Shown: positions 47,969 to 56,699 of the stretch, one piece after another
How positions within the stretch are numbered: the first letter of the stretch is position 1
How the letters are laid out: every line of letters begins with the position of its first letter
NCBI RefSeq assembly: GCF_913566895.1
Contig: NZ_CAJYCN010000007.1
Coordinates: 62,001-126,000, forward strand
From: Listeria ilorinensis
GTDB lineage: Bacteria; Bacillota; Bacilli; Lactobacillales; Listeriaceae
Length of the DNA stretch: 64,000 nt
Direction: 5' to 3'
Program-made: the position numbers and the translations under genes
The notes under the pieces: generated by a model
Seen by the model: only the letters and a program-made list of their open reading frames with translations
Databases searched by the model: none
What the model was told of the DNA's origin: nothing

Positions 47969-49111
47969 TCACATTAAAAGTGCTAAGAGCCCTTGAACCA
48001 CTCCGATTAAGCCGCCTAAAACCCCACCTAAAAGCGTGATCATTTTAAGTTCTCGGCCAGAAATTTCTACAACCAGTTTTTCAACCTCCTCTAGTGAAAA
48101 TGCATTGACCTGTTGTTCAATCAATTTGGCAAAATCCAATCGGGCAAGCATTTCTTGGCTGTTCTTTGCTGCGAAATCTAAAATGTTCTGGATCAAATAA
48201 GGAAATACTTTGTTGATCATAACCTCTTGATAGGGTCTGATTTCATCTTGGATCGGTCGACCAAAACGTTCTTTTAAAGCCAGCATATCGCGCACTTCTT
48301 TTGTCACTTGTTGTGCAAGTTTTTGCTCGTTTTCCGGATCAATCAGACTTGCCAAATCTTTTTCCAATATTTTTTGCCACTCTTGTTCAAAGACTGTCTC
48401 TAACTCTGTTTGGATTGCTGGTCGCTCAAGCAGCTGGAGTAGTTCTTTTTGTAATTTTCCAGCCAGTGTTTCTGTATTCAAAAATAGCTTTGCCATGCTG
48501 AACATACGACCATGATCATTTAGAAACTGTTCTAACAAACGGGTAAGCTGCTCTATACCTTGTGGACTCTTCAAAAAACGAATCGTCTTAGCACGTGCAG
48601 CTTCACTGATTTCTGGCAAATGGCGTTCCGCAGACTCTATCACCGCTTTCGGTAAAAGTTCTGCTAATTTTTCTGTACGGTGTGTGCCTAAAAATGTGAT
48701 CAGCTTTCCTTCTATTTTTTGTTCAAGAAACTGACTGACTTGCTGATCGCCACTCGGAAAACCTAATTGCTTAAAAATTTGTTTTGTCGAAGTTGATTGG
48801 CTCATTTTTTCTTCAAAAAAATGGCGAGCGGTTGCTGTTAATTCTTTTTCAAGACTAGGGTCAAGGAGCTTTTCGCGAATCACTTCGCCTGTCAGCAAAT
48901 GTTCTGCAACCACTTGTCCAATCTTTTCAGCCAATTCCGTTCGACGTTTAGGAATCAAACCTGGTGTAAATGGCAATTGAAAACGACCCAAATAATAAGC
49001 ACGATAAGGACGAAATAGCATCCGAATCGCTAAATAATTGGTAAAGGCACCGATCAGTGAACCAATCGCCATCATAAAAAGTATCGCTAATAGCGCATGC
49101 AAATAACTCAT
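47969..49111 (-). CDS. DUF445 membrane protein (YheB-like)
   Basis: A 380-residue protein with membrane helices at both ends and a large helical cytoplasmic middle. The conserved motif NYLAIRMLFRPYR followed by GRFQLPFTPGLIPKRR near residues 25-56 is typical of DUF445/YheB. The C-terminus ends in a glycine-rich helix GGVLGGLIGVVQGLLALL. Function unknown. It precedes the YheA-like gene and follows fumC's terminator. Confidence 0.85.
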   Translation of the reverse strand: MSYLHALLAILFMMAIGSLIGAFTNYLAIRMLFRPYRAYYLGRFQLPFTPGLIPKRRTELAEKIGQVVAEHLLTGEVIREKLLDPSLEKELTATARHFFEEKMSQSTSTKQIFKQLGFPSGDQQVSQFLEQKIEGKLITFLGTHRTEKLAELLPKAVIESAERHLPEISEAARAKTIRFLKSPQGIEQLTRLLEQFLNDHGRMFSMAKLFLNTETLAGKLQKELLQLLERPAIQTELETVFEQEWQKILEKDLASLIDPENEQKLAQQVTKEVRDMLALKERFGRPIQDEIRPYQEVMINKVFPYLIQNILDFAAKNSQEMLARLDFAKLIEQQVNAFSLEEVEKLVVEISGRELKMITLLGGVLGGLIGVVQGLLALLM

Positions 49112-49141
49112 CCTCCAATTTTAAAGTGGTTTTATTATACG

Positions 49142-49175
49142 AAAAAAAGCCCCTGATCACAATGCTATCAGGGGA
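49142..49175 (-). terminator. Terminator after fumC
   Basis: CCCCTGAT / ATCAGGGG with a nine-base loop and seven T on the minus strand. Confidence 0.88.
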
Positions 49176-49183
49176 AGTTCATT

Positions 49184-50551
49184 CTAAAGTCCGAGTCCGG
49201 TCATTTTTAACGGATCCATATGCTGGTCAAACTCAGCTTCTGTTAAATAACCTGTTTGAATAGCTGCTTTTTTTAATGTCCAGCCATTTTGATGAGCTAG
49301 TTTGGCGATTTGAGCCGCTTTTTCGTAACCGATATGCGGACTTAGTGCTGTTACCAACATGAGCGAACGCTCGACTTTGTCCTTAATCACAGCTTCGTTA
49401 GCCTTCAAACCTTGCACACAATGAATCCGGAAAGAGCGTATTCCGTCACTAAGAAGGTGAACGGATCGAAGAAAATTGGCAATCAAAACGGGCTTGTAGA
49501 CATTCAATTCAAAGTTGCCCTGACTGGCAGCAATTTGAATCGTGACGTCGTTACCCATGACTTGTGCAGCAACCATCGTTATTGCTTCACATTGTGTTGG
49601 GTTCACTTTGCCCGGCATGATGGAACTACCAGGTTCATTCGCCGGAATCTCCAGTTCACCGATCCCACTTCTAGGACCACTTGCCAAAAAGCGAATATCA
49701 TTGGCTATTTTCATCAGATCAGCAGCCAAACTTTTTAATGCCCCGTGAACAAAATTAAGTGGGCTGTGACTGGTGAGTGCAAAAAATTTATTTGGGTCCG
49801 AGCTAAATGGGTAACCAGTCTGTTTTTCAAGCTGTGTTGCCACGCGCTCGCCAAATCCTTGCGGTGCATTGATCCCGGTGCCAACTGCCGTTCCTCCAAT
49901 TGCAAGTGGCAACAATTCTTTCGCACTGATTTCAAGTTGTTTCAAAGCTCTTGTAAGCATCGCCTGCCAGCCACTGATTTCCTGACCTAATGTAAGAGGA
50001 GTTGCATCCTGCAAATGTGTACGTCCAATTTTTACAAGTGTTTGATATTCAGCTGCTTTTTGCGCAAATCCTTTTTCGAGTGCTTTTATTTCAGGGATCA
50101 AACTTGCACTGATCGCCTCATAAGCCGCAATATGCATGGCTGTCGGAAATGTGTCATTCGAGCTTTGCGAAAGGTTGACATCATCATTAGGATGAATAGC
50201 TATCCCATTTTCTACTTCTGCTACATGGGCAATCACTTCATTGACATTCATATTGGTTTGCGTCCCGCTGCCGGTTTGGAAGACTACGAGTGGAAAATGA
50301 TCATCTAGTTCACCCGAAATAATTTTATCACAAGCTGCTGCAATCGCACTTTGCTTTTCAGGCAGCAATCTACCCTCTGTGCCGCTGACAATAGCACAAG
50401 CCTTTTTCAATTCTGCCATTGCTTGAATCACTTCAATCGGCATTTTTTCACCTATTTGAAAATTTCTTCTGCTGCGTTCTGTTTGAGCCCCCCAATATCG
50501 GGATGCTTCTACTTCAATTTCACCAAGCGTATCTTTTTCGATTCGATTCAC
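49184..50551 (-). CDS. fumC: Fumarate hydratase class II
   Basis: Converts fumarate and malate, 455 residues, tetrameric and iron-free. The signature [15 protein letters not shown] lies near residue 312, and [14 protein letters not shown] and [10 protein letters not shown] mark the other substrate regions. The ATG follows GGTGAAG. In Listeria the citrate cycle is incomplete, so FumC mainly serves fumarate from aspartate and purine metabolism; that is general knowledge, not shown here. A possible -10 box (TTATACT, minus strand) lies about 25 bases upstream. Confidence 0.95.
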   Translation of the reverse strand: MNRIEKDTLGEIEVEASRYWGAQTERSRRNFQIGEKMPIEVIQAMAELKKACAIVSGTEGRLLPEKQSAIAAACDKIISGELDDHFPLVVFQTGSGTQTNMNVNEVIAHVAEVENGIAIHPNDDVNLSQSSNDTFPTAMHIAAYEAISASLIPEIKALEKGFAQKAAEYQTLVKIGRTHLQDATPLTLGQEISGWQAMLTRALKQLEISAKELLPLAIGGTAVGTGINAPQGFGERVATQLEKQTGYPFSSDPNKFFALTSHSPLNFVHGALKSLAADLMKIANDIRFLASGPRSGIGELEIPANEPGSSIMPGKVNPTQCEAITMVAAQVMGNDVTIQIAASQGNFELNVYKPVLIANFLRSVHLLSDGIRSFRIHCVQGLKANEAVIKDKVERSLMLVTALSPHIGYEKAAQIAKLAHQNGWTLKKAAIQTGYLTEAEFDQHMDPLKMTGLGL

Positions 50552-50616
50552 TCTGCTTCACCTCTCCATCAGTATAACACGGATGATTTTAGAAAAGAAG
50601 TCTATATAGTTCGTCT

Positions 50617-51414
50617 TTATTTAGAAGGACGTGAAAGCGGACGCCAGTTCACTAGAAGAAAACTTCCAATGAGAAGCACTACACTGAATAGGAGCGTGAA
50701 AAATAAACATGGCCAAAAATGATTGGCCAATTGTTCATTTTGAATGAGAGAAACCGCCACTTTGCTTAAATAAGCCGGATTAAATATCTGTCCAAACGAT
50801 TCAATACCTGTCAGTGTCGTCAGCAAGATCCCACTAACGATTGCTAATATTCCAGCCACTGTTCCGCTTTCAAGGATCGTACTCAAAAAAATCAACAGTG
50901 TGAATAAAAAGAAAATCCATATACTATAGATAAAAAAGGCCTGTACAACAGCAATCAGCGGTAACTCTCCGAATAACAATACAGAATAATAGGCCGCCAA
51001 AAAATAACCGGCTAACAACGATACCAAAATCAAACCGAATTGAACAACCACTTTTGCTGATAAATAATGCACCAAGCTAACCGGCTTTGTCAAAATAAAA
51101 CTTAACATACCGCTTTGGCGATCTGCAGAAATCAGACTCATTCCACTGATCAAAATAATCATAATCCCCAACTGATCAAACTGCGAAGACAATGTCTGAC
51201 TAAAAATTTCCACACTTGTCTGTTGACCCAACAAAGCGAGCATTGCCTCCCCATTTTCAATTCCAGAAGCTTTTTCGAGAATTTGAGGAAGGAAATGCAT
51301 CATGACAGGCTGCATAACGCCCAGCAACATCAAGGCTACAGGCAACCAAATCACTTTCAAACTTCGGCAGATCTCCAGCCATTCTTTTGCCACAAAAGCT
51401 TTAAAAGCGCTCAT
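50617..51414 (-). CDS. ABC transporter permease (YxlG-like)
   Basis: A 265-residue permease with six membrane helices of the ABC-2 type. The first helix is at about 17-38 and a large outer loop follows. It overlaps the ATPase gene by four bases and forms with it and the small PLDc_N protein a set like yxlEFG of Bacillus, where these genes act against sigma factor SigY. No sigY or anti-sigma gene is present here, so the role differs or is lost. Confidence 0.85.
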   Translation of the reverse strand: MSAFKAFVAKEWLEICRSLKVIWLPVALMLLGVMQPVMMHFLPQILEKASGIENGEAMLALLGQQTSVEIFSQTLSSQFDQLGIMIILISGMSLISADRQSGMLSFILTKPVSLVHYLSAKVVVQFGLILVSLLAGYFLAAYYSVLLFGELPLIAVVQAFFIYSIWIFFLFTLLIFLSTILESGTVAGILAIVSGILLTTLTGIESFGQIFNPAYLSKVAVSLIQNEQLANHFWPCLFFTLLFSVVLLIGSFLLVNWRPLSRPSK

Positions 51415-52319
51415 CCTTGCAACCTCCCTAGGAAAATTTGCTCCAAATCTTCATGCACATGTTCAAACTGTTCGATCCCTATCTTTAAATCAAGCAGCTT
51501 TTGCAAGACGAGCGGACTGACTTCTGCTGGCTCATCCACTCGAAGTTCAAATCGGCTGCCTTTTTGCATCACTGTTTTAACACCCGAAATCCCGGCTAAC
51601 TCTCGTTGCAAATCTACATGAAGCTGCTCCTCTTTAATCATCACACGCAACAGGTTTGTAGCGGATTCTTCCATCAATTCCTCTAAGGAGCGTTGCAAAA
51701 TAATCTCCCCTTCACGAATCATCAGTACATGATCACTGACTTCTGCCGCATCCGCTAAAATATGTGTCGAAAAAAGTATGGTTGTCTGCTTTTTTAATTG
51801 TTCAATCAGTACGATCACTTCCCGGCGCCCAATAGGGTCAAGTGCTGAAACCGGCTCATCCATGATTAATAGTTTAGGTTCATGGATAATAGCCTGAGCG
51901 ATGCCAAGCCGTTGTTTCATCCCTCCCGAAAACTGGGAAACTCGTTTTTTAGCCGTTTGATCGTCAAGTCCAACCATTCTCAATACTTCTTTGCTCCTTG
52001 TTTTGCACCACGCATCGGACATACCTGACAAACGTCCAGCAAAAAGCAAACTTTCCTGTGCTGTCATCCAAGGATAAAACTGAGGGGTTTGTGGTAAAAA
52101 ACCGATCTCCTCTCTTTTTTTATAAACAGGCGTACCTTCTATCAAAATTTCACCTGCATCCGTTTTTAAAATTTGCACAATCAATTGCAAAAGCGTCGTT
52201 TTACCGGCTCCATTCGGTCCGATAAGCGCTGTACAAGCATTCGGGGCTATTTCAAATGAAACATCTTTTAATACGCGCTCCTTTTGAAAGCTTTTTTCAA
52301 CATGGTTGATTTTCAACAT
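51411..52319 (-). CDS. ABC transporter ATPase (YxlF-like)
   Basis: A 302-residue ATPase. Walker A LIGPNGAGKTTLL near residue 34, signature QFSGGMKQRLGIAQAI, Walker B LLIMDEPVSALDP. The C-terminal 80 residues form the extra domain typical of ABC-2 exporters. It starts two bases after the small membrane gene and overlaps the permease gene. Substrate unknown; export of a toxic or signalling peptide is possible. Confidence 0.9.
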   Translation of the reverse strand: MLKINHVEKSFQKERVLKDVSFEIAPNACTALIGPNGAGKTTLLQLIVQILKTDAGEILIEGTPVYKKREEIGFLPQTPQFYPWMTAQESLLFAGRLSGMSDAWCKTRSKEVLRMVGLDDQTAKKRVSQFSGGMKQRLGIAQAIIHEPKLLIMDEPVSALDPIGRREVIVLIEQLKKQTTILFSTHILADAAEVSDHVLMIREGEIILQRSLEELMEESATNLLRVMIKEEQLHVDLQRELAGISGVKTVMQKGSRFELRVDEPAEVSPLVLQKLLDLKIGIEQFEHVHEDLEQIFLGRLQG

Positions 52320-52321
52320 TT

Positions 52322-52519
52322 TTAGTACTCCTTCCGCCCCAAAATAAAGTATAAAATCGGACCAAGTATATTAATAAATAAAATTACTACTAACCAGAGA
52401 ATTGGCTGGCGTCGATCAGACCAATGACGGATAAGATCTATCAAAGCCGTGACTAATAAAAGTAAATAAAGTATTAATAAAGGTAATACAATGAGAATAT
52501 CCACACCAAGAACATCCAT
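52322..52519 (-). CDS. Small PLDc_N membrane protein (YxlE-like)
   Basis: A 65-residue protein with two membrane helices (about 5-27 and 38-58) and the PLDc_N motif NILGPILYFILGRKEY. The ATG at 52519 lies eight bases after AAAGGAG; the longer frame to 52648 is rejected. It is the first gene of the three-gene ABC unit and resembles YxlE, a small regulator-like protein in the Bacillus sigY operon. Confidence 0.85.
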   Translation of the reverse strand: MDVLGVDILIVLPLLILYLLLLVTALIDLIRHWSDRRQPILWLVVILFINILGPILYFILGRKEY

Positions 52520-52583
52520 TTCAAACGCTCCTTTTCTATCTGTTATATATTTAGTATAACATGATTCGTTAAAAAGACAATTT

Positions 52584-52623
52584 AAAAAGCGGTTCAAAGC
52601 TTTAAAACTGCTTTGAACCGCTC
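52584..52623 (-). terminator. Terminator after the PBP gene
   Basis: AGCGGTTCAAAGC / GCTTTGAACCGCT arms with a nine-base loop. Confidence 0.88.
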
Positions 52624-52629
52624 TACTTT

Positions 52630-54759
52630 TTACCAGGAATCGATCCATTTATTGACTTTATCCGTCACATCGCTGCCAAATTCTTTTACTTTTTCTGCAC
52701 CCTTTTTAATGGAATCGCCTGCTTCATCTGCCTTCTCTTTGACAGATCCCCAAAAGTCATTATCCTCAGAAGAGCTGCTTGACGAATCTTTACTTTTTTC
52801 TTTTTGCGTTTCTTGCTTGGCACCTTTCGTATCAAAATCTGTCGGTTCCTGATATTTCAATCCGCTATTCATTACATAATGCGCTAAAGTTGCCACACCA
52901 TTTGAGCTAGAGGTCGTTAAATAATGATTCTCATCTGTTTTATCAAAGCCCATCCAGACCGCACCGACAAGATTCGGCGTATAGCCAACGAACCACTGAT
53001 CTTTTGTCCCATTTTTATCATAAGAAACTTGAGTCGAACCAGTTTTCCCAGCCATTTCGTGACCAGACACGGCGGCATTATTTCCCGTCCCATAATTGAT
53101 AACATCCAAAAGCATAGATGTCATGTCATCTGAGACACTTTCAGAAATGATCCGCTTAGTTTCGGGTTCATGTTCATAAATCACATTACCGGATGGATCA
53201 ACAATTTTACTGATAATATAGCTTTCCGGTTTCACCCCACCCGTTGCGAAAGTTGAATAGGCGGCTGCCATATCCACTGGTGAGGCTCCTTTGCTCAAGC
53301 CCCCAAGTGCTAGTGCACCAAGTGTCTTATCACTTTCTTCTACTGGAATACCAAATTCTTGTGCCGACTTATAGCCTTTTTCCATACCAATCTGATCGAG
53401 AAGCCAGACTGCTGGTGCATTGATGGAGTATGCAACTGCCTGATACATCGGTACTTCTCCACGATAGACACCATCTACATTGGTTGGCGTATAATCGCCT
53501 TTATAGGTGATCTCTTCATCTTTCAGCATGGAATCAACTTTATAGCCATTCTCAAGCGCCGGTGTATAGACTGCTATCGGCTTCATCGTTGACCCCGGCT
53601 GTGCCTGCATCTGGGTTGCCCGATTAAAGCCGCGGAAAACATGCTCTCCTCGCCCGCCAATGAGTGCACGAATGCCGCCCGTCGTAGGATCCATCAGTAC
53701 TGCTCCTGACTGCACCATCTCTCCGTCACTTGCATTCTCTGGAAACAGGCTGTCATTCGCATAAACACTGTCCAAAGAGGCTTGATAATTTTGATCCAAT
53801 TCCGTATAGATTTTGTAGCCACGTTTCATGATTTCATCTTGAGAGATATCAGCTTTATCCACCGCTTCATTGATAACTGCATCAATATACCACGGATATT
53901 TGGTATCTTTATTTTGCTTTGACTGGTCATTCAGTACGATATCAGTCTTCTTGTATTTTTCATAGTCTTCTTTCGAGATTTTGTTATTTTCCCACATGGC
54001 TTTTAGTACCATGTTCCGCCGTTCAGTCGCTTTATCCATATGATTATACGGATCATATGCACTTGGCGCCTGTAAAAGTCCGGCAATCGTTGCTGCTTCC
54101 GGTACATTAAGTTCTGAGGCATGCTTACCAAAATATTTTAAGGAAGCATTCTCAACACCGTATTCTCCATTACCAAAGTAGGAACTGTTTAGATACATTT
54201 CCATGATTTCGTCTTTACTGTAGGTCTTTTCAATCTCCCGCGCCATAAAGAGTTCCTTTATTTTTCTGGTAAATGTCTGCTCCTGACTTAAGAGCGCATT
54301 TTTAGCAAGCTGCTGCGTAATCGTACTCCCGCCGCCAGTGATTTCGCCTGTTGTCACAAGACCCCAAAAAGATCGCAGTATCCCTTTTATATCAAATCCT
54401 TTATGTTCGTAAAAATCGCGATCTTCAATAGAAACAACCGCATTTGTCACGTTAGGTGAAATGTCATCAATTTTGACAAAAGTCGCATTTGTACTTGAAA
54501 GCTCCCCTGCTTTGTCACCATCTTTATCATAAATGATGGTGGCAGTTTCCAGTCCCTTTTTAAGTGCATCAATATCGGCTGACTTGGCAACTACAACTAA
54601 ATAAATAATAAGGCCTAGAATCAGGATCAAAATCGTTAAAATAATGATTTTGATAATATGCTTATTTTTGAGGAAGCGGCGGAACTTTTGCCATCCCAAT
54701 TTGATTCCATTCCAAATGAAGCCGAAAAAGCGCCCTAAAAGTTGCTTTAAACTTTGCAA
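52630..54759 (-). CDS. Class A penicillin-binding protein
   Basis: Bifunctional peptidoglycan synthase, 709 residues. A cytoplasmic tail and one membrane helix (about 35-55) precede the glycosyltransferase domain (about 80-255; SIEDRDFYEHKGFD, GGSTITQQLAKN) and the transpeptidase domain with STMK near 390, SIN near 445 and KTGST near 572. The last 60 residues are a Ser/Asp/Lys-rich linker plus an amphipathic helix. The start is TTG at 54759, nine bases after AGGAG. It corresponds to the second class A PBP of L. monocytogenes. Confidence 0.93.
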   Translation of the reverse strand: MQSLKQLLGRFFGFIWNGIKLGWQKFRRFLKNKHIIKIIILTILILILGLIIYLVVVAKSADIDALKKGLETATIIYDKDGDKAGELSSTNATFVKIDDISPNVTNAVVSIEDRDFYEHKGFDIKGILRSFWGLVTTGEITGGGSTITQQLAKNALLSQEQTFTRKIKELFMAREIEKTYSKDEIMEMYLNSSYFGNGEYGVENASLKYFGKHASELNVPEAATIAGLLQAPSAYDPYNHMDKATERRNMVLKAMWENNKISKEDYEKYKKTDIVLNDQSKQNKDTKYPWYIDAVINEAVDKADISQDEIMKRGYKIYTELDQNYQASLDSVYANDSLFPENASDGEMVQSGAVLMDPTTGGIRALIGGRGEHVFRGFNRATQMQAQPGSTMKPIAVYTPALENGYKVDSMLKDEEITYKGDYTPTNVDGVYRGEVPMYQAVAYSINAPAVWLLDQIGMEKGYKSAQEFGIPVEESDKTLGALALGGLSKGASPVDMAAAYSTFATGGVKPESYIISKIVDPSGNVIYEHEPETKRIISESVSDDMTSMLLDVINYGTGNNAAVSGHEMAGKTGSTQVSYDKNGTKDQWFVGYTPNLVGAVWMGFDKTDENHYLTTSSSNGVATLAHYVMNSGLKYQEPTDFDTKGAKQETQKEKSKDSSSSSSEDNDFWGSVKEKADEAGDSIKKGAEKVKEFGSDVTDKVNKWIDSW

Positions 54760-54935
54760 ATAGCATCTCCTGTCTTTCTATAATAATATGACCGCATGTT
54801 TACACGGTTATTCATATTTTACGTTACTTACACAAATTTTTCTACCACCTTAAGTATGATTTTTTCATTTGTCTGCAATTCCATTTAATAAATTGTAAAA
54901 GGGTTTACTAAACAGATATATTTTTGCCAAAAAAG

Positions 54936-54960
54936 GTTTTTCCCCATTTAAATGGGGTAC
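54936..54960 (+). promoter_or_regulatory. SigmaB-type promoter
   Basis: GTTTTT (54936-54941), a 13-base spacer, GGGTAC (54955-54960), fitting the general-stress promoter pattern GTTT-N13/15-GGGWAW. The spacer and -10 form a perfect palindrome CCCCATTTAAATGGGG (54942-54957). Confidence 0.7.
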
Positions 54961-55036
54961 ATAATAATGTTAGCTATTCTGCTGACAAAGACTCCGAAAC
55001 AGGAGCAAGATTATGCTTTTGGAAAGGAAATGGGAC

Positions 55037-55462
55037 ATGACCCACAAGCTGATTTACTTTTTATCACAATCACATATTCGCAGCACGATTGCGGAAGCAT
55101 GGGCGAAGAAACTCTCGATTAAAAATGTTACTTTTATCAGCGGTTCATGGAAAAAAGAGCAAAAAACACCTTTTATTAATGACGCACTTCATGAATACGC
55201 GCTTTCACCTCCTGAGAGTCTCTCCTTTCCGCCAACAAACGCACTTTTGCAAGATGCTGATTTGATTGTGACGATTTACGATTCCACACATGAACTTGCG
55301 CCGTCATTTCCGCAAAAATGGCGCAACAAGGTGATTTATTGGGACATTGAAGACCCTGAACAGCAGGAAGGGATCTCTTTTAAATGGGCCTGTTACCAAG
55401 AAGTGTGTGATCGCATCGCATTATCTGTAAAAAATTTAGAACAAGATTTAATCGAAGCTTGA
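55037..55462 (+). CDS. Arsenate-reductase-like protein lacking the catalytic Cys
   Basis: A 141-residue protein of the low-molecular-weight phosphatase/ArsC fold. The P-loop that should be CX5R reads LSQSHIR, so the nucleophilic Cys is replaced. The remaining fold is kept: ISGSWKK, DADLIVTIYD, VIYWDIEDPE. L. monocytogenes has a similar sigmaB-controlled gene at this locus, and here a sigmaB-type promoter stands upstream. It is likely a non-catalytic stress protein. The ATG at 55037 is chosen to match the fold start; the ribosome site AAAGGAAA is moderate. Confidence 0.8.
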   Translation: MTHKLIYFLSQSHIRSTIAEAWAKKLSIKNVTFISGSWKKEQKTPFINDALHEYALSPPESLSFPPTNALLQDADLIVTIYDSTHELAPSFPQKWRNKVIYWDIEDPEQQEGISFKWACYQEVCDRIALSVKNLEQDLIEA

Positions 55463-55470
55463 TTTTGTGA

Positions 55471-55517
55471 CTCTCCGGAATGGTTTATCCGTAAACCGCA
55501 CCGGAGAGATTTTTATT
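55471..55517 (+). terminator. Terminator after the ArsC-like gene
   Basis: CTCTCCGG / CCGGAGAG outer stem and GGTTTA / TAAACC inner stem, T run. Confidence 0.88.
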
Positions 55518-55539
55518 AGAATATAGGAGGAAAATCATC

Positions 55540-56427
55540 ATGGATACCTATCAAGATATTCGTAAAGGAGAACGCGCTGCGCTTTTAAGTATCGTTGCTT
55601 ATATTTTCTTAACTGTATTAAAAGTCGTTATTGGTAAAATCGGTCATTCAGATGCGCTTTTAGCTGATGGTCTCAATAATATGACTGACGTGATTGCCTC
55701 CCTCGCTCTTTTGATTGGTTTACGGATTTCAAGAATTCCGCCTGATGCCGATCATGCTTATGGACATAGAAGAACTGAAACGATCAGTTCACTCATCGCC
55801 TCTATTATTATGATCCTCGTTGCCATTCAAGTAGTGATAAGTGCCATTCAAACACTTCTTACTAAAGATTATGGGGCTCCTTCTACATTGACAGCAATCG
55901 TTGCCCTTTTCTCTGGCTTTTTCATGTATGGCATTTATCGTTTTAATTTTCACCTTTCGAAAAAAATTAACAGTCAGGCGGTACGGGCGGCAGCGCTTGA
56001 TAATCGTTCTGATGCCGTTGTTAGCTTTGGGGCTTTCTTGGGGATTCTTGGGGCGGCAATCGGTATTCCTTGGCTTGACCCGCTTACAGCACTGTTAGTT
56101 GGACTGTTAATCGGCTATACTGCTATCAAAATCTTCTATGATGCCGCGCACAGTTTGACAGACGGCTTTGATGTATCCAAACTTGAAACGATCCATCAGC
56201 TGATTGCATCCGTCGAAGGTGTCAAAGAAGTACGAGACATTAAGGCTCGACTGAACGGCAATCGGATCTGGATTGATGCAACAATTGCTGTTTCAGCAGA
56301 TCTTAATGTAATCGAAAGCCATGCCATTACGGAGAAAATTGAAGCAACGATTCGCCAAGAATTTAAAGATACTTATACGCTTGTGCACATTGAGCCTTTT
56401 GAAGAAAGTAAGTCACCTAGTAGATAA
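55540..56427 (+). CDS. CDF-family cation exporter
   Basis: A 295-residue cation diffusion facilitator with about six membrane helices and a C-terminal cytoplasmic domain (about 210-290). The metal-site motifs are DGLNNMTDVIAS in helix 2, the HAYGHRRTETI segment, and DNRSDAVVSFGAF. The Asp/Asn pattern suggests manganese or iron rather than zinc, but this cannot be settled by eye. The ribosome site is AGGAGG. A gene at the same place in Listeria is annotated as a cation exporter. Confidence 0.9.
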   Translation: MDTYQDIRKGERAALLSIVAYIFLTVLKVVIGKIGHSDALLADGLNNMTDVIASLALLIGLRISRIPPDADHAYGHRRTETISSLIASIIMILVAIQVVISAIQTLLTKDYGAPSTLTAIVALFSGFFMYGIYRFNFHLSKKINSQAVRAAALDNRSDAVVSFGAFLGILGAAIGIPWLDPLTALLVGLLIGYTAIKIFYDAAHSLTDGFDVSKLETIHQLIASVEGVKEVRDIKARLNGNRIWIDATIAVSADLNVIESHAITEKIEATIRQEFKDTYTLVHIEPFEESKSPSR

Positions 56428-56434
56428 CTATTAT

Positions 56435-56463
56435 TTGTCATAATTTACGGATTGTCTTATAAT
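56435..56463 (+). promoter_or_regulatory. Promoter of the CorC-like gene leader
   Basis: TTGTCA (56435-56440), a 17-base spacer and TATAAT (56458-56463). The predicted leader is about 230 nt. Confidence 0.8.
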
Positions 56464-56509
56464 TTAGATAAGTATAGCTAAAAAAAGAACGTTGGGAGGG
56501 AATATTCAC

Positions 56510-56527
56510 ATGGGGCAGAGAAACTAA
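56510..56527 (+). CDS. Possible leader peptide of five residues
   Basis: ATG GGG CAG AGA AAC TAA (MGQRN), ten bases after the ribosome site GGGAGG at 56494-56499. Its ATG is at the top of the main stem of the leader, so translation and folding would exclude each other. Translation is unproven; such short frames also occur by chance. Confidence 0.35.
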   Translation: MGQRN

Positions 56528-56666
56528 TCCATTTTCTCAAAATAACCATCATCCTTGCCAAAAGCATGTCTGTGAATATTTTTCCCGTTACACGATACTC
56601 AATCGACTTACGCGGAATCAGCACCTGCTCTTTGGCCAAACTATTTTAATCTTATAGGAGGTGTTT

Positions 56667-56693
56667 GCCGTACTAGTTTTCTACTAATACGGC
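56667..56693 (+). promoter_or_regulatory. Hairpin between ribosome site and start codon
   Basis: GCCGTA-C-TAGT / ACTA-A-TACGGC, ten pairs and one mismatch with a five-base loop. It separates AGGAGGTG (56656-56663) from the TTG at 56700. Folding it reduces the 36-base gap to about nine bases. Confidence 0.6.
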
Positions 56694-56699
56694 CTACGA

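Larger units (their letters stand above)
56470..56699 (+). promoter_or_regulatory. Structured leader of unknown class
   Basis: A roughly 230-nt leader. A long stem pairs 56498-56510 with 56571-56586 (ten continuous pairs AATATTCACA / TGTGAATATT plus GGG/CCC). Inside it lie GGCA/TGCC and a hairpin GAGAAA/TTTCTC. Further on, GCACCT (56621-56626) could pair with the ribosome site AGGTGT (56659-56664). It does not match the M-box, yybP-ykoY or NiCo patterns I know. Confidence 0.6.

Noticed and set aside
51115-51621. 168-codon frame opposite the ABC genes
   Set aside because: Antisense to intact, motif-bearing ABC transporter genes; composition rich in His/Cys/Ser as expected for a shadow.
56470-56699. 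Known Mg riboswitch (M-box) or Mn riboswitch (yybP-ykoY)
   Set aside because: The conserved M-box segments and the yybP-ykoY core are not visible, so I leave the leader unclassified.
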